64,000 bases of DNA from Methylosinus sp. H3A (GCF_015709455.1 NZ_JADNQW010000005.1:2472501-2536500); one strand, 5' to 3'. Positions 43,280-52,187 are shown, counted from the stretch's first letter. Translations and numbers: made by a program. The notes: a model not told the origin generated them from the sequence alone.

Positions 43280-43480
43280 TCAATGGCAGGGGAAGCCGAG
43301 CGAATGGCGCGAGTCGTGGGCCGCATTATGGGCGACGCTCGCATAGGAGAAGCCGGCGAGATAGACGAGGCCTGCGCCGAGCGTGAAGACGACGAGCGCG
43401 GCGCGCAGCACCTCTATGCGGCTCGAGACGAGGACGGCGTCGGCGGAAAGGGTCTTCACGGAAAAGGTCTTGGCGGTCAT
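43280..43480 (-). CDS. cbtB: Cobalt transporter subunit CbtB
   Basis: A 66-residue protein with one membrane helix (LRAALVVFTLGAGLVYLAGFSYA) and the C-terminal metal-site motif HNAAHDSRHSLGFPCH that defines CbtB. It is the first gene after the riboswitch. ATG 43480 follows GGAGAATC. It ends seven bases before cbtA. Confidence 0.93.
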   Translation of the reverse strand: MTAKTFSVKTLSADAVLVSSRIEVLRAALVVFTLGAGLVYLAGFSYASVAHNAAHDSRHSLGFPCH

Positions 43481-43539
43481 CTGATTCTCCTCGCCGCCCC
43501 ACCGGCGGCATTCGTGGTTTCGCGTGACGGCAGGTCACA

Positions 43540-43708
43540 TGACGGCAGGTCTCCTGGCTCGCGGGTCGCCGCACGCGCCGCCTTCCCGGGCTTTCGCCCA
43601 GTGGCTTTACGGGCGCGCGCTCGCCGCTCACAGTTGCGGGGGCAGCCGCGGAATCGGGGACGAGCCCCTTACCGCATTCCCTGTTCGCCTCCTTGCGGAG
43701 GACCGTCC
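43540..43708 (-). ncRNA. Cobalamin (B12) riboswitch
   Basis: On the minus strand the leader contains the canonical blocks in order: GGGAATGCGGTAAGGG, CCCCGATTCCGCGGCTGCCC, CCGCAACTGTGAGCGG, the B12 box GCCACTG (43599-43605), CCCGGGAAGGCGG, and GAGCCAGGAGACCTGCC (43544-43560). It precedes cbtB by about 60 bases and should turn off the cbtBA-cob operon when adenosylcobalamin is high. Confidence 0.95.
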
Positions 43709-43714
43709 CGAACA

Positions 43715-43743
43715 GTCATATGACGGAGAGCAGGAGCCGTCAA
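43715..43743 (-). promoter_or_regulatory. Promoter of the cbt-cob operon
   Basis: Read on the minus strand, TTGACG (43743-43738) and TATGAC (43720-43715) are 17 bases apart, placing the start near 43708, just before the riboswitch. The -10 lies in a 10-base palindrome, GTCATATGAC, close to the start of the divergent cobO gene. Confidence 0.7.
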
Positions 43744-43763
43744 ACGGCGAGGAGACGCAAATC

Positions 43764-44393
43764 GTGTCGGAATTCGCGGAGGAAGACGCGGCCCGCCGCC
43801 ATCGCGAGAAGATGGAGAAGCGCAAGGCCGTCCAGGACGCCGAGGTCGCCGGCAAGACCATCGCCGAAAAGGGCCTGCTCATGGTCCATACGGGCGCCGG
43901 CAAGGGCAAGTCGACGGCCGCCTTCGGCCTCGCGCTGCGGGCGATGGGCCATGGGTTCCGGGTCGGCGTGGTGCAATTCGGCAAGGGCGCCTGGGAGAGC
44001 GGCGAGCGCCGCATCCTCGAGAAGCTCGGCGAGGAGGAGGGGCTCGTCTCCTGGCATACGCTCGGCGAGGGATTTACCTGGGAGACGCAGGATCGCGCCC
44101 GCGACGAGGCGGCGGCCCGCCGCGCCTGGGAAAAGGCGAAGGCGCTGATGGCGCAGGAGTCGATTCGGCTGCTGGTGCTCGACGAATTGTCGATCGCGCT
44201 GCGCTATGAGCATCTGCCGCTGGATGAGGTGGTCGAGACGCTGAAGGCGCGGCGCGCCGATCTGCATGTCGTCGTCACCGGCCGCAACGCCAAGCCGGAA
44301 CTCGTCGCCATCGCCGATCTCGTCACCGAGATGACGCTGATCAAGCATCACTTCCAGGCCGGTGTGAAGGCGCAGATAGGCGTCGAATTCTAA
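43764..44393 (+). CDS. cobO: Cob(I)yrinic acid a,c-diamide adenosyltransferase
   Basis: A 209-residue BtuR/CobO-type adenosyltransferase that attaches the 5'-deoxyadenosyl ligand. It has the P-loop LLMVHTGAGKGKSTAAFGLALRA, GHGFRVGVVQFGKGAWESGE and IRLLVLDELSIALRYEHL. The N-terminal helix EEDAARRHREKMEKRKAVQDAE is typical. GTG 43764 follows GAGGAG by nine bases. It is divergent from cbtB; the upstream region is shared with the riboswitch promoter. It may be expressed without riboswitch control. Confidence 0.93.
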   Translation: MSEFAEEDAARRHREKMEKRKAVQDAEVAGKTIAEKGLLMVHTGAGKGKSTAAFGLALRAMGHGFRVGVVQFGKGAWESGERRILEKLGEEEGLVSWHTLGEGFTWETQDRARDEAAARRAWEKAKALMAQESIRLLVLDELSIALRYEHLPLDEVVETLKARRADLHVVVTGRNAKPELVAIADLVTEMTLIKHHFQAGVKAQIGVEF

Positions 44394-44402
44394 AAGGCGC
44401 AG

Positions 44403-44442
44403 GGCGCCGGCTGGCCGATGGCCCGGCCGGAACCCCGGCGCC
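44403..44442. terminator. Stem-loop between convergent cobO and the His-rich gene
   Basis: GGCGCCGG and CCGGCGCC enclose a further CTGGCC/GGCCGG stem, giving a long GC-rich hairpin between two convergent stops. No T-run is present on either strand, so a bidirectional terminator is only likely. Confidence 0.4.
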
Positions 44443-44451
44443 GAGCCGATT

Positions 44452-44763
44452 TCAGCACACGAATTGACGGCGGCCGTTCCACCAGCGCCAGCAGGCGTTG
44501 GAAGCCGGCGCGCGGCGCGGTCCCGCATAATAGGACCGGCCATAATAACCGCCGCCATAACTGCCGCCCCATCCGGCGTGGCGCCAGCCGTGATGGCCCC
44601 AGCCGTGATGGACGCTGGCGTGGCGGCCGTGATGGTGATGATGGTGATGATGGTGATGATGATGGTGGTGGTGGTGGTGACGATGGTGGCCGCGGGCGGA
44701 GGCCGCGCCGGGCAGCATCAGCGCGCCGACCAGGGCCGCCGCATAAACCATATGTCGAAACAT
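44452..44763 (-). CDS. Secreted histidine-rich protein with 17 consecutive His
   Basis: A 103-residue protein with a signal peptide (MVYAAALVGALMLPGAASA), then GHHR and 17 consecutive histidines, then SVHHGWGHHGWRHAGWGG and a glycine/tyrosine-rich stretch. It ends in ACRWWNGRRQFVC-like sequence with two cysteines. The tract mixes CAC and CAT codons, so it is not a simple trinucleotide slip. Such tracts bind Ni, Co, Zn or Cu; it could buffer metal in the periplasm. The neighbours are cobO and an NRAMP transporter. No characterised homologue is recognised. Confidence 0.7.
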   Translation of the reverse strand: MFRHMVYAAALVGALMLPGAASARGHHRHHHHHHHHHHHHHHHHHGRHASVHHGWGHHGWRHAGWGGSYGGGYYGRSYYAGPRRAPASNACWRWWNGRRQFVC

Positions 44764-44903
44764 GCCGTTTTCTTCCCTTGTTCGAGGAGGGCCCCCAGCG
44801 CCGCCTCGGCCGGGGAAGAACGTCGCGCGAAAGAAGATCGTTCCCGCGCGCGCTTGGTTGACGCGCGCTTGCGGAGCCGCATGGTCAAGGGAAAGTTAAA
44901 GGA

Positions 44904-46229
44904 TCAGCCTGTGAGCGCGTCGAGGAGCAGCTTGCCGTTCAGCGCGACGATGGCCACGGCGATGACTGCGGCGACGGCTGTGGTGACGCGCGGCGCCGCG
45001 AGCTCGCCCATCAGCCTGCGCGAGGCGGTGAACCAGACCAGCGGCACGACGGCGAAGGGCAGGGTGAAGCTCAGCACCACCTGGCTCAGCACCAGCAGCC
45101 GGCCGGTCGCCGCCTCGCCGGCGACCAGAGTGACGGCGACGGCCGGGACGATGGCGATGAGCCGAGTCACCAGACGCCGCAGCGCCGGTTTCATGCGCAG
45201 CTCGACGAACCCCTCCATCACGATCTGACCGGCGAGGGTCGCCGTCACCGTGGAGTTGAGCCCGCAGGCGATGAGCGCGATGGCGAAGAGCTTGGCGGCG
45301 ATCGGCGCGCCGAGCAGCGGCGCGATCAGCGTATAGGCCTGGCCGAGCTCGACGACATCGGTATGGCCGGTCGAGTGGAAGGCGGCGGCCGCCAGCACCA
45401 GGATAGAGCCATTGATGACGAGCGCGAAAATGAGCGCCAAGGTGCTGTCGAATATGGCGAAGTCGATCGCCTCGCGGCGCTCCGCCGAGGAGGCGCCGAC
45501 GTCGCGCGTCTGCACGATATAAGAGTGCAGGAAGAGATTGTGCGGCATCACCGTCGCGCCGAGAATGCCGAGGCCGATATAGAGCATCTCGGGATTTTCG
45601 ATGAGCGCGCGGCTCGGCACGAGGCCGGCGGCGACCTCGCCGAGATCGGGCCGCGCCAGCAGCAGCTGGCCGCCGAAGGCCAGCGCGATGATCCCCAGCA
45701 TGGCGACGACGAAGAGCTCGATCTTGCGGAAGCCGAGACGCTCGAAGGCGAGCACGAGGAAAGTGTCGAGCAAGGTGACGACGACGCCGAAAGCGAGCGG
45801 CAGGCCGAACAGCAATTGCAGGCCGATCGCCGTGCCGATGACCTCGGCGAGGTCGGTCGCCAGAATCCCCGCCTCGGCCAGCAGCCAGAGCGCCACGGAG
45901 GCGGCGCGGGGAAAGCGGCGGCGGCAGGCGCTGGCGAGATCGAGGCCGGTGGCGAGGCCGAGCCGGGCCGTCAGCGATTGCAGCACGATCGCCATGACGC
46001 TGGACAGCACGGCGACGAAGAGCAGCGCCGTGCCGAATTTGGAGCCGCCGGCGAGCGCGGTCGCCCAATTGCCGGGGTCCATATAGCCGGTGGCGACGAG
46101 ATAGCCGGGGCCGAGGAAGATGAAGAGACGACGAAAGCCGACGGTCTCGCGCGGGACGCGCACCGAGCCGCGCATATCGCCGCGAGCCGGGACGAGCGTG
46201 GCGGAGAGGTCGGGCGAGGCTGCGTGCAT
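44904..46229 (-). CDS. mntH: NRAMP-family divalent metal transporter
   Basis: A 441-residue transporter with about 11 helices. The two metal-site motifs are intact: [15 protein letters not shown] in helix 1 and [16 protein letters not shown] in helix 6. This is the MntH pattern for proton-coupled Mn(II) uptake, with possible uptake of Fe(II) or Co(II). The cytosolic N-terminus is about 40 residues. It is downstream-coupled to nothing; the His-rich gene lies 140 bases further on the same strand, so co-transcription is possible. Confidence 0.9.
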   Translation of the reverse strand: MHAASPDLSATLVPARGDMRGSVRVPRETVGFRRLFIFLGPGYLVATGYMDPGNWATALAGGSKFGTALLFVAVLSSVMAIVLQSLTARLGLATGLDLASACRRRFPRAASVALWLLAEAGILATDLAEVIGTAIGLQLLFGLPLAFGVVVTLLDTFLVLAFERLGFRKIELFVVAMLGIIALAFGGQLLLARPDLGEVAAGLVPSRALIENPEMLYIGLGILGATVMPHNLFLHSYIVQTRDVGASSAERREAIDFAIFDSTLALIFALVINGSILVLAAAAFHSTGHTDVVELGQAYTLIAPLLGAPIAAKLFAIALIACGLNSTVTATLAGQIVMEGFVELRMKPALRRLVTRLIAIVPAVAVTLVAGEAATGRLLVLSQVVLSFTLPFAVVPLVWFTASRRLMGELAAPRVTTAVAAVIAVAIVALNGKLLLDALTG

Positions 46230-46724
46230 GCGGCGGCTTTCTTCTTCGCGAGATCGCGTCCGCCCTCGTCTCCGGCAGGCGTCTCACGAGGATATAGGCC
46301 CCGCTCGCCGCGAGCGCCAGCGGGCCGGCGGACGCCTTTCGCGCCTGCGCTCGGCTTCGCCCCTCCGGCGATGCGATGGACTGGGTCGTTTCTATGTCGC
46401 AATGCGTAGCCGGATGCGTCGCAGCGGCGCCGAGCATGCGGCGAAACGCTAAAATTTGTGACCTTGTTGCAACAGTCGTCGAGATAGTTTTCCGCGAGCC
46501 GGGCAAAGGGCCAGATGCCCCTTTTCAGCCATAAACGCTGCGCTAATCTCGACCCGTCACAAGGTCATCGAAGACATGGAGACGCCTCCCGCGCCGGCTC
46601 GTCGCGGGAGAACGCTCCCCTCGTTTCCGAACGCCTGTCGTCGATTTTCGGCGGTGACGCATGGCGGTGTTGTGCGCGGCGTTTTTTTTGAGACGCCAGC
46701 GGCGTTGAGAAAGTCAGATCCTCG
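46230..46724. other. Intergenic region between divergent mntH and exoR
   Basis: This 495-base stretch must carry both promoters. I see no convincing manganese riboswitch, MntR/Mur box or small gene. Several GC-rich inverted repeats lie between 46290 and 46345. A T-run of eight is at 46681. Confidence 0.4.
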
Positions 46725-47606
46725 ATGATCGTGTTTCTCCAGGCGATTGCGTCGACGGTAGGGCCGCGCGGGCGTCGTTCGACGCTGCTTCTCGCGCTCG
46801 GCTGTGCGACAGCCGGATCTCTTTGGGCGGGCGCCGCCGCCGCCTTCGACGCGTCGGAGCCGCGCTCCCTCGCGGCCGCCACGCAGCCATTGACCATCTT
46901 CAAGGATCCGCAGGCCGCTCTGCGCGCCGGGCTGGAGAGCTATCACGCCGGCAACACCAAGAAGTCGGTGGAGGCGCTGCGCTACGCCGCGGATGGCGGC
47001 GAATCGCTCGCCCAATGGAAGCTCGGCCGCATGTATGCGGACGGCGACGGCGTCGCCCGCGACGACGCCAAGGCCTATTCCTATTTCGCCAAGCTCGTCG
47101 AGCATTTCGCCGACGACGAGCCGAGCCCGCGCGAGCGGCTGATGGCGGCCGGCGCCTTCGTGGCCGTCGGAGTCTATTATCTCGAGGGGATTGCCGCCGC
47201 GAAGATCACGCCGGACGCCGGCCGCGCCTTCGATCTCTTCCGCTACGCCGCGACCTATTTCGGCAACGCCGACGCTCAATATAATCTCGCGCGCATGTAT
47301 CTCGACGGCAATGGCGTCTCCAAGGACGCGCGCCAGGCCGCCAATTGGCTCGATCTCGCCGCGCGGAAGGGCCATGCGCCGTCGCAGGCGCTGCTCGGCC
47401 ATCTGATGTTCAACGGCGAAGCCGGCGGTCCGCCTCAGCGGGCGCGCGGCCTCATGTATCTCACGCTGGCGCGCGAGGCCGCCGGCGATCGGCCGACCGA
47501 TCAATGGATCGTCGAGCTGCATTCCCGCGCATTGGCGCGGGCGGGCGAGGCGGACCGCAAAGCGGCGGTGGCGATGCTCGAATATTATCTGACGCGCCGG
47601 GACTGA
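46725..47606 (+). CDS. exoR: ExoR-like periplasmic Sel1-repeat regulator
   Basis: A 293-residue secreted protein with a signal peptide near residues 18-40 (LLLALGCATAGSLWAGAAAAF) and Sel1-type repeats: AGLESYHAGNTKKSVEALRYAADGGESLAQWKLGRMYADGDG, then NADAQYNLARMYLDGNGVSKDARQAANWLDLAARKG. The LTIFKDPQAALRAGLESY segment matches ExoR of rhizobia. There ExoR binds the ExoS/ChvG sensor and represses exopolysaccharide synthesis until cleaved in acid. ChvG/ChvI are not in this window. A terminator follows the stop. Confidence 0.85.
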   Translation: MIVFLQAIASTVGPRGRRSTLLLALGCATAGSLWAGAAAAFDASEPRSLAAATQPLTIFKDPQAALRAGLESYHAGNTKKSVEALRYAADGGESLAQWKLGRMYADGDGVARDDAKAYSYFAKLVEHFADDEPSPRERLMAAGAFVAVGVYYLEGIAAAKITPDAGRAFDLFRYAATYFGNADAQYNLARMYLDGNGVSKDARQAANWLDLAARKGHAPSQALLGHLMFNGEAGGPPQRARGLMYLTLAREAAGDRPTDQWIVELHSRALARAGEADRKAAVAMLEYYLTRRD

Positions 47607-47634
47607 CCCCCTTACTCATCGGCCGAGAATGCGA

Positions 47635-47672
47635 GGCGATCCTGGAGCCGTCGGGCCCGGGATCGCCTTTTT
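47635..47672 (+). terminator. Rho-independent terminator after exoR
   Basis: GGCGATCC and GGATCGCC form an 8-base stem around a 17-base GC-rich loop, followed by five T, 30 bases after the exoR stop. Confidence 0.75.
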
Positions 47673-47839
47673 GCGTCGCGTTTTCGCTGCTCTTCACGGG
47701 GCCTGACTAATTTTGTCGCGCGCGCACATGCCGCATTGTGCCCGGAAAAGAGTTGGTGTAGGCTGACGCCGATGCGACGCTTTGTCGCGCATCAAGTGAA
47801 AAAAAAGCAAAAAAGCACCAACATTCGGAGGATCGTCAC

Positions 47840-48022
47840 ATGTCAACAATCGGACACAGCAGCGCTGAGATCGGCAAGACTGTTCTGTGGATGGTCGCCA
47901 TCGTCGCTTTCGTCATCATTGCGCTGACGAAGGTTCCGGACTGGATTTCCCCCGCCGGCACCAACGGCACGGGCAACGGCTCCGACCCGGGCGTCGGCCG
48001 CACCGTGAAGATGATTCAGTAA
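47840..48022 (+). CDS. Small single-helix membrane protein, unknown
   Basis: A 60-residue protein with one membrane helix (GKTVLWMVAIVAFVIIALTKV) and a polar Asn/Gly/Thr-rich C-terminus (TNGTGNGSDPGVGRT). CGGAGG lies nine bases before ATG 47840, which is a strong ribosome binding site. This supports a real gene. The 233 bases upstream back to exoR hold its promoter and the exoR terminator. No family is recognised. Confidence 0.6.
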   Translation: MSTIGHSSAEIGKTVLWMVAIVAFVIIALTKVPDWISPAGTNGTGNGSDPGVGRTVKMIQ

Positions 48023-48130
48023 GATCGACGATCTCTCGCCTTTCGTCTGCAGCTTCGCCATCCTTCTCGTGAAGTTAGCGGCTTGGCGTTGATCGCCGAC
48101 TTTTAAAGAAAGTCACACTCGATCCGCCTC

Positions 48131-48221
48131 CTCCGCCTCGTTGTCGCGACAATGAGGCGGAGTGAGGGGGACGACAGGCGCGAGGGCGCTCCGATTCCCT
48201 CGCGCGAGGTTCGAGAGCGCC
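48131..48221. repeat. Two palindromes between the small gene and serA
   Basis: CTCCGCCTCGTTGTCGCGAC then AATGAGGCGGAG (48131-48162) is a near-perfect 32-base palindrome. GGCGCTC (48185) and GAGCGCC (48215) enclose a second palindrome, CCTCGCGCGAGG. They lie between convergent stops and may serve as U-less terminators. Confidence 0.5.
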
Positions 48222-48254
48222 ACCTCGAAAAACAGCGCGCCCCTCCCGTCTTCC

Positions 48255-49841
48255 TCAAAATTGCAGCGTCGTCGCGAAGCGCACTCCGGCCAGCGCGGCG
48301 ATCTCTCGCATCGTCTCGCGCGGCGCCGGCTCGTCGATCGCGACGAGAGCCACGGCGGAGCCGCCCGGACGATCGCGTCCCAGCGCGCAGGTCGCGATAT
48401 TCACGCCCGCAGCGCCGAGCAGCCCCGCGAAACGCCCGATGAAGCCGGGTCTGTCGGCGTTGGACACGAAGATCATTCGCTCGGAGAACTCAGCCTCCAC
48501 GCGGACGCCATCCGCGGCGACGATGCGCGGCCGGCCGTCGTGGAACAGAGAGCCGGCGAGCGTCCTCTCCCCGTCGCGCGTCGTCACCGATACGGCGATG
48601 AGTGAATCATAATCGCTCGCGCCGGAGCGTGTCGCTTCGTCGATCGCTATGCCGCGCTCTTTGGCGATCGCGAGCGCCGAGACGAGATTGACCTCGGCGA
48701 GCGCCGGCCGCAGCAATCCGGCGACGGCCGCCGCCGTCATCGCCGGGACATTGCGCTGCGCCGCCGCGCCTTCATAGGCGACCAAGATGCGTTCGATCGG
48801 CGATTCGGTCGATTGGCCGAGGAAGGAGCCGAGCTTCTCGGCGAGATCGACGAAGGGCGCGAGCCGCGGCGCCTCCTCGGCGCCGATCGACGGGAAATTG
48901 ACCGCATTCACGATCGCGCCGCGCGTCAGAAAATCGGACATTTGCTCGGCGATCTGCACCGCGACCTTCTCTTGCGCCTCGACCGTCGAGGCGCCGAGAT
49001 GCGGCGTGCAGACGACATTCTGGCGCGAAAAAAGCGGGTTTTCGCGCGCCGGCTCGGTCTCGAACACATCGAGCGCCGCGCCCGCGACATGGCCCTCGTC
49101 CAGAGCCGCGACGAGAGCGGCCTCGTCGACGAGCCCGCCGCGCGCGCAATTGACGATACGCACGCCGCGCTTGGTCTCCGCGAGCGACACGGCGTTCAGC
49201 AAGCCCCGCGTCTTGGCGGTGAGCGGCGTATGCAGCGTGATGAAATCGGCGCGCGCGAGCAGCGCGTCGAGATCGACCGGCTCGATGCCGAGCCGCCGCG
49301 CGCGCTCCTCGGTCAGGAAGGGATCATAGGCGATGACGCGCATGGAAAAGCCGAGCGCGCGGGTCGCGACATTGGCGCCGACATTGCCGCAGCCGATGAC
49401 GCCCAGCGTCTTGCCGGCGAGCTCGACGCCCATGAATCGGTTCTTCTCCCATTTGCCGGCGCGGGTGGAGGCGTCGGCGGCGGGAATCTGGCGGGCGAGC
49501 GCCAGCATCAGCGCCATCGTATGCTCGGCGGTGGTGATGGAATTGCCGAAGGGCGTGTTCATCACGATCACGCCGCGCGTCGTCGCCGCGGCGACATCGA
49601 CATTGTCGACGCCGACGCCCGCGCGGCCGATGACTTTCAGCCGCTCCGCCTGCGCGAGCAGCGCTTTGTCGACTTGCGTCGTCGAGCGAATGGCGAGCCC
49701 GTCATAGGCGCCGATGGCGGCGGCGAGCGCGGGGGCGTCCTTGCCGAGCTCCGGCCGGTAGTCGGCCTCGATAGCGCGTGAGCGGAAGAGTTCGAGAGCC
49801 GCGGGCGAGAGCGCGTCGGAAACGAGCACGCGTTTGAGCAT
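48255..49841 (-). CDS. serA: D-3-phosphoglycerate dehydrogenase
   Basis: A 528-residue long-form SerA, first enzyme of serine synthesis. It has the NAD site LGVIGCGNVGANVATRAL, catalytic Arg in VNCARGGLVDEAAL, Glu in DVFETEPAREN and His in VCTPHLGAST. An intervening domain and a C-terminal ACT domain (ADRPGFIGRFAGLLGAAGVNIATCALGRD) follow. The ACT domain suggests allosteric control. serC lies 105 bases upstream on the same strand, so the two probably form an operon. Confidence 0.95.
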   Translation of the reverse strand: MLKRVLVSDALSPAALELFRSRAIEADYRPELGKDAPALAAAIGAYDGLAIRSTTQVDKALLAQAERLKVIGRAGVGVDNVDVAAATTRGVIVMNTPFGNSITTAEHTMALMLALARQIPAADASTRAGKWEKNRFMGVELAGKTLGVIGCGNVGANVATRALGFSMRVIAYDPFLTEERARRLGIEPVDLDALLARADFITLHTPLTAKTRGLLNAVSLAETKRGVRIVNCARGGLVDEAALVAALDEGHVAGAALDVFETEPARENPLFSRQNVVCTPHLGASTVEAQEKVAVQIAEQMSDFLTRGAIVNAVNFPSIGAEEAPRLAPFVDLAEKLGSFLGQSTESPIERILVAYEGAAAQRNVPAMTAAAVAGLLRPALAEVNLVSALAIAKERGIAIDEATRSGASDYDSLIAVSVTTRDGERTLAGSLFHDGRPRIVAADGVRVEAEFSERMIFVSNADRPGFIGRFAGLLGAAGVNIATCALGRDRPGGSAVALVAIDEPAPRETMREIAALAGVRFATTLQF

Positions 49842-49945
49842 GAGGGGGCCTCCCTCGGCTTGCGCCGAGCGAATTCGCCCCCTTTCGGCGCCGCTCTGTC
49901 GCGGCGTCCGTCCCTGTCCCTAGATCGTGACGAGCGGCGTCGGTC

Positions 49946-51118
49946 TCAAGCCGCCTTGGCCGATTGCGCGACCGCCTCGGCATAGGCCCAGTCGATCCAG
50001 GCGGTCAGCGCCGCCACATCGCTCGCCTCCACCGTGGCTCCGCACCAGATGCGCAGGCCGGGCGGCGCGTCGCGATAGGCGCCGAAGTCGAAGCCCGCGC
50101 CTTCCTTCTCGACGAGGCCGACGATGCGGGCGGCGAGGGCCGATTGTTCCGCCCGCGGCTTTGCGGCGATGGCGGGATCGGCGAAGACGAGGCAGACGCC
50201 CGTATTGGAGCGCGTTGCCGGATCCTGCGCGAGATGCGTGAACCAGGGCGTTTTCTCGACCCAATCGGAAACGACTTTGGCGTTGGCGTTCGCCCGCGCG
50301 AAGAGCGCGTCGAGCCCGCCGATCGACTTCGCCCATTTCAGCGTGTCGAGATAATCCTCGACGCAGAGCATGGAGGGCGTGTTGATCGTGTCGCCTTCGA
50401 AAATGCTCTCGACGAGCTTGCCGTTCTTGGTGAGGCGGAAAATCTTCGGCAGCGGCCAGGCGGGCGTGTAGCTCTCGAGCCGCTCCACGGCGCGTGGCGA
50501 GAGGATCAGCATGCCATGCGCGGCCTCGCCGCCCATCACCTTCTGCCAGGAGTAGGTGACGACGTCGAGCTTGGCGAAATCGAGCGGCTGCGCGAAGGCG
50601 GCCGAGGTCGCGTCGCAGATCGTCAGCCCCTTGCGGTCGGCGGGGATGAAATCGGCGTTCGGCACGCGCACGCCGGCGGTGGTGCCGTTCCAGGCGAAGA
50701 CGAAGTCATTGTCGAAGTTTATCTTCGCGAGGTCGGGCAGTTCGCCGAAGGGGGCGACGAAGCTGCGGGCGGAGCCCGGCTTCAGCTGCTCGATGATGTC
50801 GGTGACCCAATCCGCGCTGAAGCTCTCCCAGGCGGCGACGTCGACGCCGCGCGCGCCGATCAGCGACCACAGCGCCATTTCGACAGCGCCGGTGTCGGAG
50901 GCGGGAACGATGGCGATGCGATGGCTCGCCGGCACGCGCAGCACCTCGCGCGTGAGATCGATGGCTTCCTTCAGCTTCGCCTTGCCGGCAGGGGAGCGGT
51001 GCGAGCGGCCGAGCGCCGCGCCCGAGAGCGCGCCGAGCGTCCAGCCGGGACGCTTGGAGCAAGGGCCGGAGGAAAAACGTGGATCTGCCGGCTTCACGCC
51101 GGGCTTTTGGATGGGCAT
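49946..51118 (-). CDS. serC: Phosphoserine aminotransferase
   Basis: A 390-residue PLP enzyme of the alphaproteobacterial SerC type, converting 3-phosphohydroxypyruvate to phosphoserine. The PLP lysine is in [19 protein letters not shown]; other marks are [12 protein letters not shown] at the start, [13 protein letters not shown] and [19 protein letters not shown] 51118 is preferred over an upstream ATG because GGGGAGG is about 10 bases ahead. A structured leader precedes it. Confidence 0.94.
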   Translation of the reverse strand: MPIQKPGVKPADPRFSSGPCSKRPGWTLGALSGAALGRSHRSPAGKAKLKEAIDLTREVLRVPASHRIAIVPASDTGAVEMALWSLIGARGVDVAAWESFSADWVTDIIEQLKPGSARSFVAPFGELPDLAKINFDNDFVFAWNGTTAGVRVPNADFIPADRKGLTICDATSAAFAQPLDFAKLDVVTYSWQKVMGGEAAHGMLILSPRAVERLESYTPAWPLPKIFRLTKNGKLVESIFEGDTINTPSMLCVEDYLDTLKWAKSIGGLDALFARANANAKVVSDWVEKTPWFTHLAQDPATRSNTGVCLVFADPAIAAKPRAEQSALAARIVGLVEKEGAGFDFGAYRDAPPGLRIWCGATVEASDVAALTAWIDWAYAEAVAQSAKAA

Positions 51119-51129
51119 TTGAGCGCTGC

Positions 51130-51205
51130 CTCCCCGGGGCATGGATTTTCGGATGCTGCGCTACGCGCAACACGTCTTCGCGTCAAGCGGGAGACGTGAA
51201 GGCTA
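51130..51205 (-). ncRNA. Structured serC leader, candidate serC RNA motif
   Basis: On the minus strand the leader holds a hairpin CACGTCT/AGACGTG (51198-51171), a second TGCGC-GTA-GCGCA (51169-51157), and then TGCCCCGGGGAGGCA over the Shine-Dalgarno. The alphaproteobacterial serC RNA motif is also a two-hairpin leader just upstream of serC. I assign it by position and layout, without an alignment. Confidence 0.45.
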
Positions 51206-51239
51206 AGCCGGGGGAGCCGGAACAGCGACGGTTTTTTCG

Positions 51240-52187
51240 TCAGTCGGTTGTGATACGAACGCCCAGTCGGACCTCGTGAGAGACCAAGTCGTAGGGCGCC
51301 GCCGTCGCGCCAGACGAGCCCGCCAAGCCTACATATTTCCCCGAATTCAAGAATCGGTAGCCCACGTCGATCTTGATGTTGTCGGCCACGTCGTAGGTCA
51401 CGCCTGCGAGCAGAGCCCAGGCGAACTTCCAGCTGCTTTTCGCCCGCGAGCGGTCCCAATACTGCTGCGCGAACGCCAGCCCGGGCTGTGGGGTGAGGGC
51501 GGCGCCTGTGATTCTGTCGATCCAAACGAGCGGATAGCCTTCGACCGGCGACAAATCTGCCGTGTAAGGCGTGCCATTGGAAGATTTGTAGTAGTTGACC
51601 GCGCCGTTCGACCGAACATAAGAAACGCCGGCGCCTGCGCCGACATAGGGCGTAAAGCCGTACCAGTTGCCGAGATCGATGTAGGCGTTGAAGAGGCCTG
51701 TGGTCCTGCTCAGATTGCCTGTTGTACGGGCGAGGCAGGTTTCATTCGGATCGACGCCATAGCCGAGCGTTTGACTCGGCGCGATGAGCACGCCGTTACT
51801 GTTGTACTCCGGCTGTGAGCTCAACGGATGATTTTGATACGGGCACCAGACGGGCGCAGAGGTCGCGTTCGGGCGAATTACCGACCGATCGAGGGCAATC
51901 TCCGTACGTAGCCAGGAATTGTATTGATAGCCGGCCCCGAGCGAGCCCGAGACCGATCCGGTGCGGGTCGATGCGTTGACGAGGTCGGCGATAATAGTCG
52001 GCGATGTAATGTTCGAATAGCCGACGTCGCCGCGAAGATACCATCCCGTGCCGAGTTCCGCCGGACCGTCATCGAGGGGAGGCGGAGAGAAGAAAGGCAT
52101 GTCCGCGGCGGCGGCCGGGCCGGCGGTCAAAAAGCCCAGGGCCGCGCAAAAAAGCCCCGCCCCGGCGCAGGAACCGGAAAATCTCAT
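51240..52187 (-). CDS. Outer-membrane beta-barrel protein
   Basis: A 315-residue protein with a signal peptide ending GPAAAADMPF and an 8-strand barrel pattern. Features are GWYLRGDVGYSN near the N-terminus, GSLGAGYQYNSWLRTEIALD, FNAYIDLGNWYGFTPYVGAGAGVSYV and a C-terminal KIDVGYRFLNSGKYVG and HEVRLGVRI. This is the Omp25/Omp31-like opacity porin family of Rhizobiales. Loops between strands are unusually rich in Asn/Ser/Thr and contain two cysteines, WCPY and ETCLA, which may pair. Confidence 0.85.
   Translation of the reverse strand: MRFSGSCAGAGLFCAALGFLTAGPAAAADMPFFSPPPLDDGPAELGTGWYLRGDVGYSNITSPTIIADLVNASTRTGSVSGSLGAGYQYNSWLRTEIALDRSVIRPNATSAPVWCPYQNHPLSSQPEYNSNGVLIAPSQTLGYGVDPNETCLARTTGNLSRTTGLFNAYIDLGNWYGFTPYVGAGAGVSYVRSNGAVNYYKSSNGTPYTADLSPVEGYPLVWIDRITGAALTPQPGLAFAQQYWDRSRAKSSWKFAWALLAGVTYDVADNIKIDVGYRFLNSGKYVGLAGSSGATAAPYDLVSHEVRLGVRITTD

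Noticed and set aside
44630..44700. The His-codon tract as a microsatellite or a CRISPR-like repeat
   Set aside because: Codons alternate irregularly between CAC and CAT, the frame is kept, and there are no repeat-spacer units.
46230..46724. A manganese (yybP-ykoY) riboswitch ahead of mntH
   Set aside because: I could not find its conserved blocks in the leader on the minus strand.
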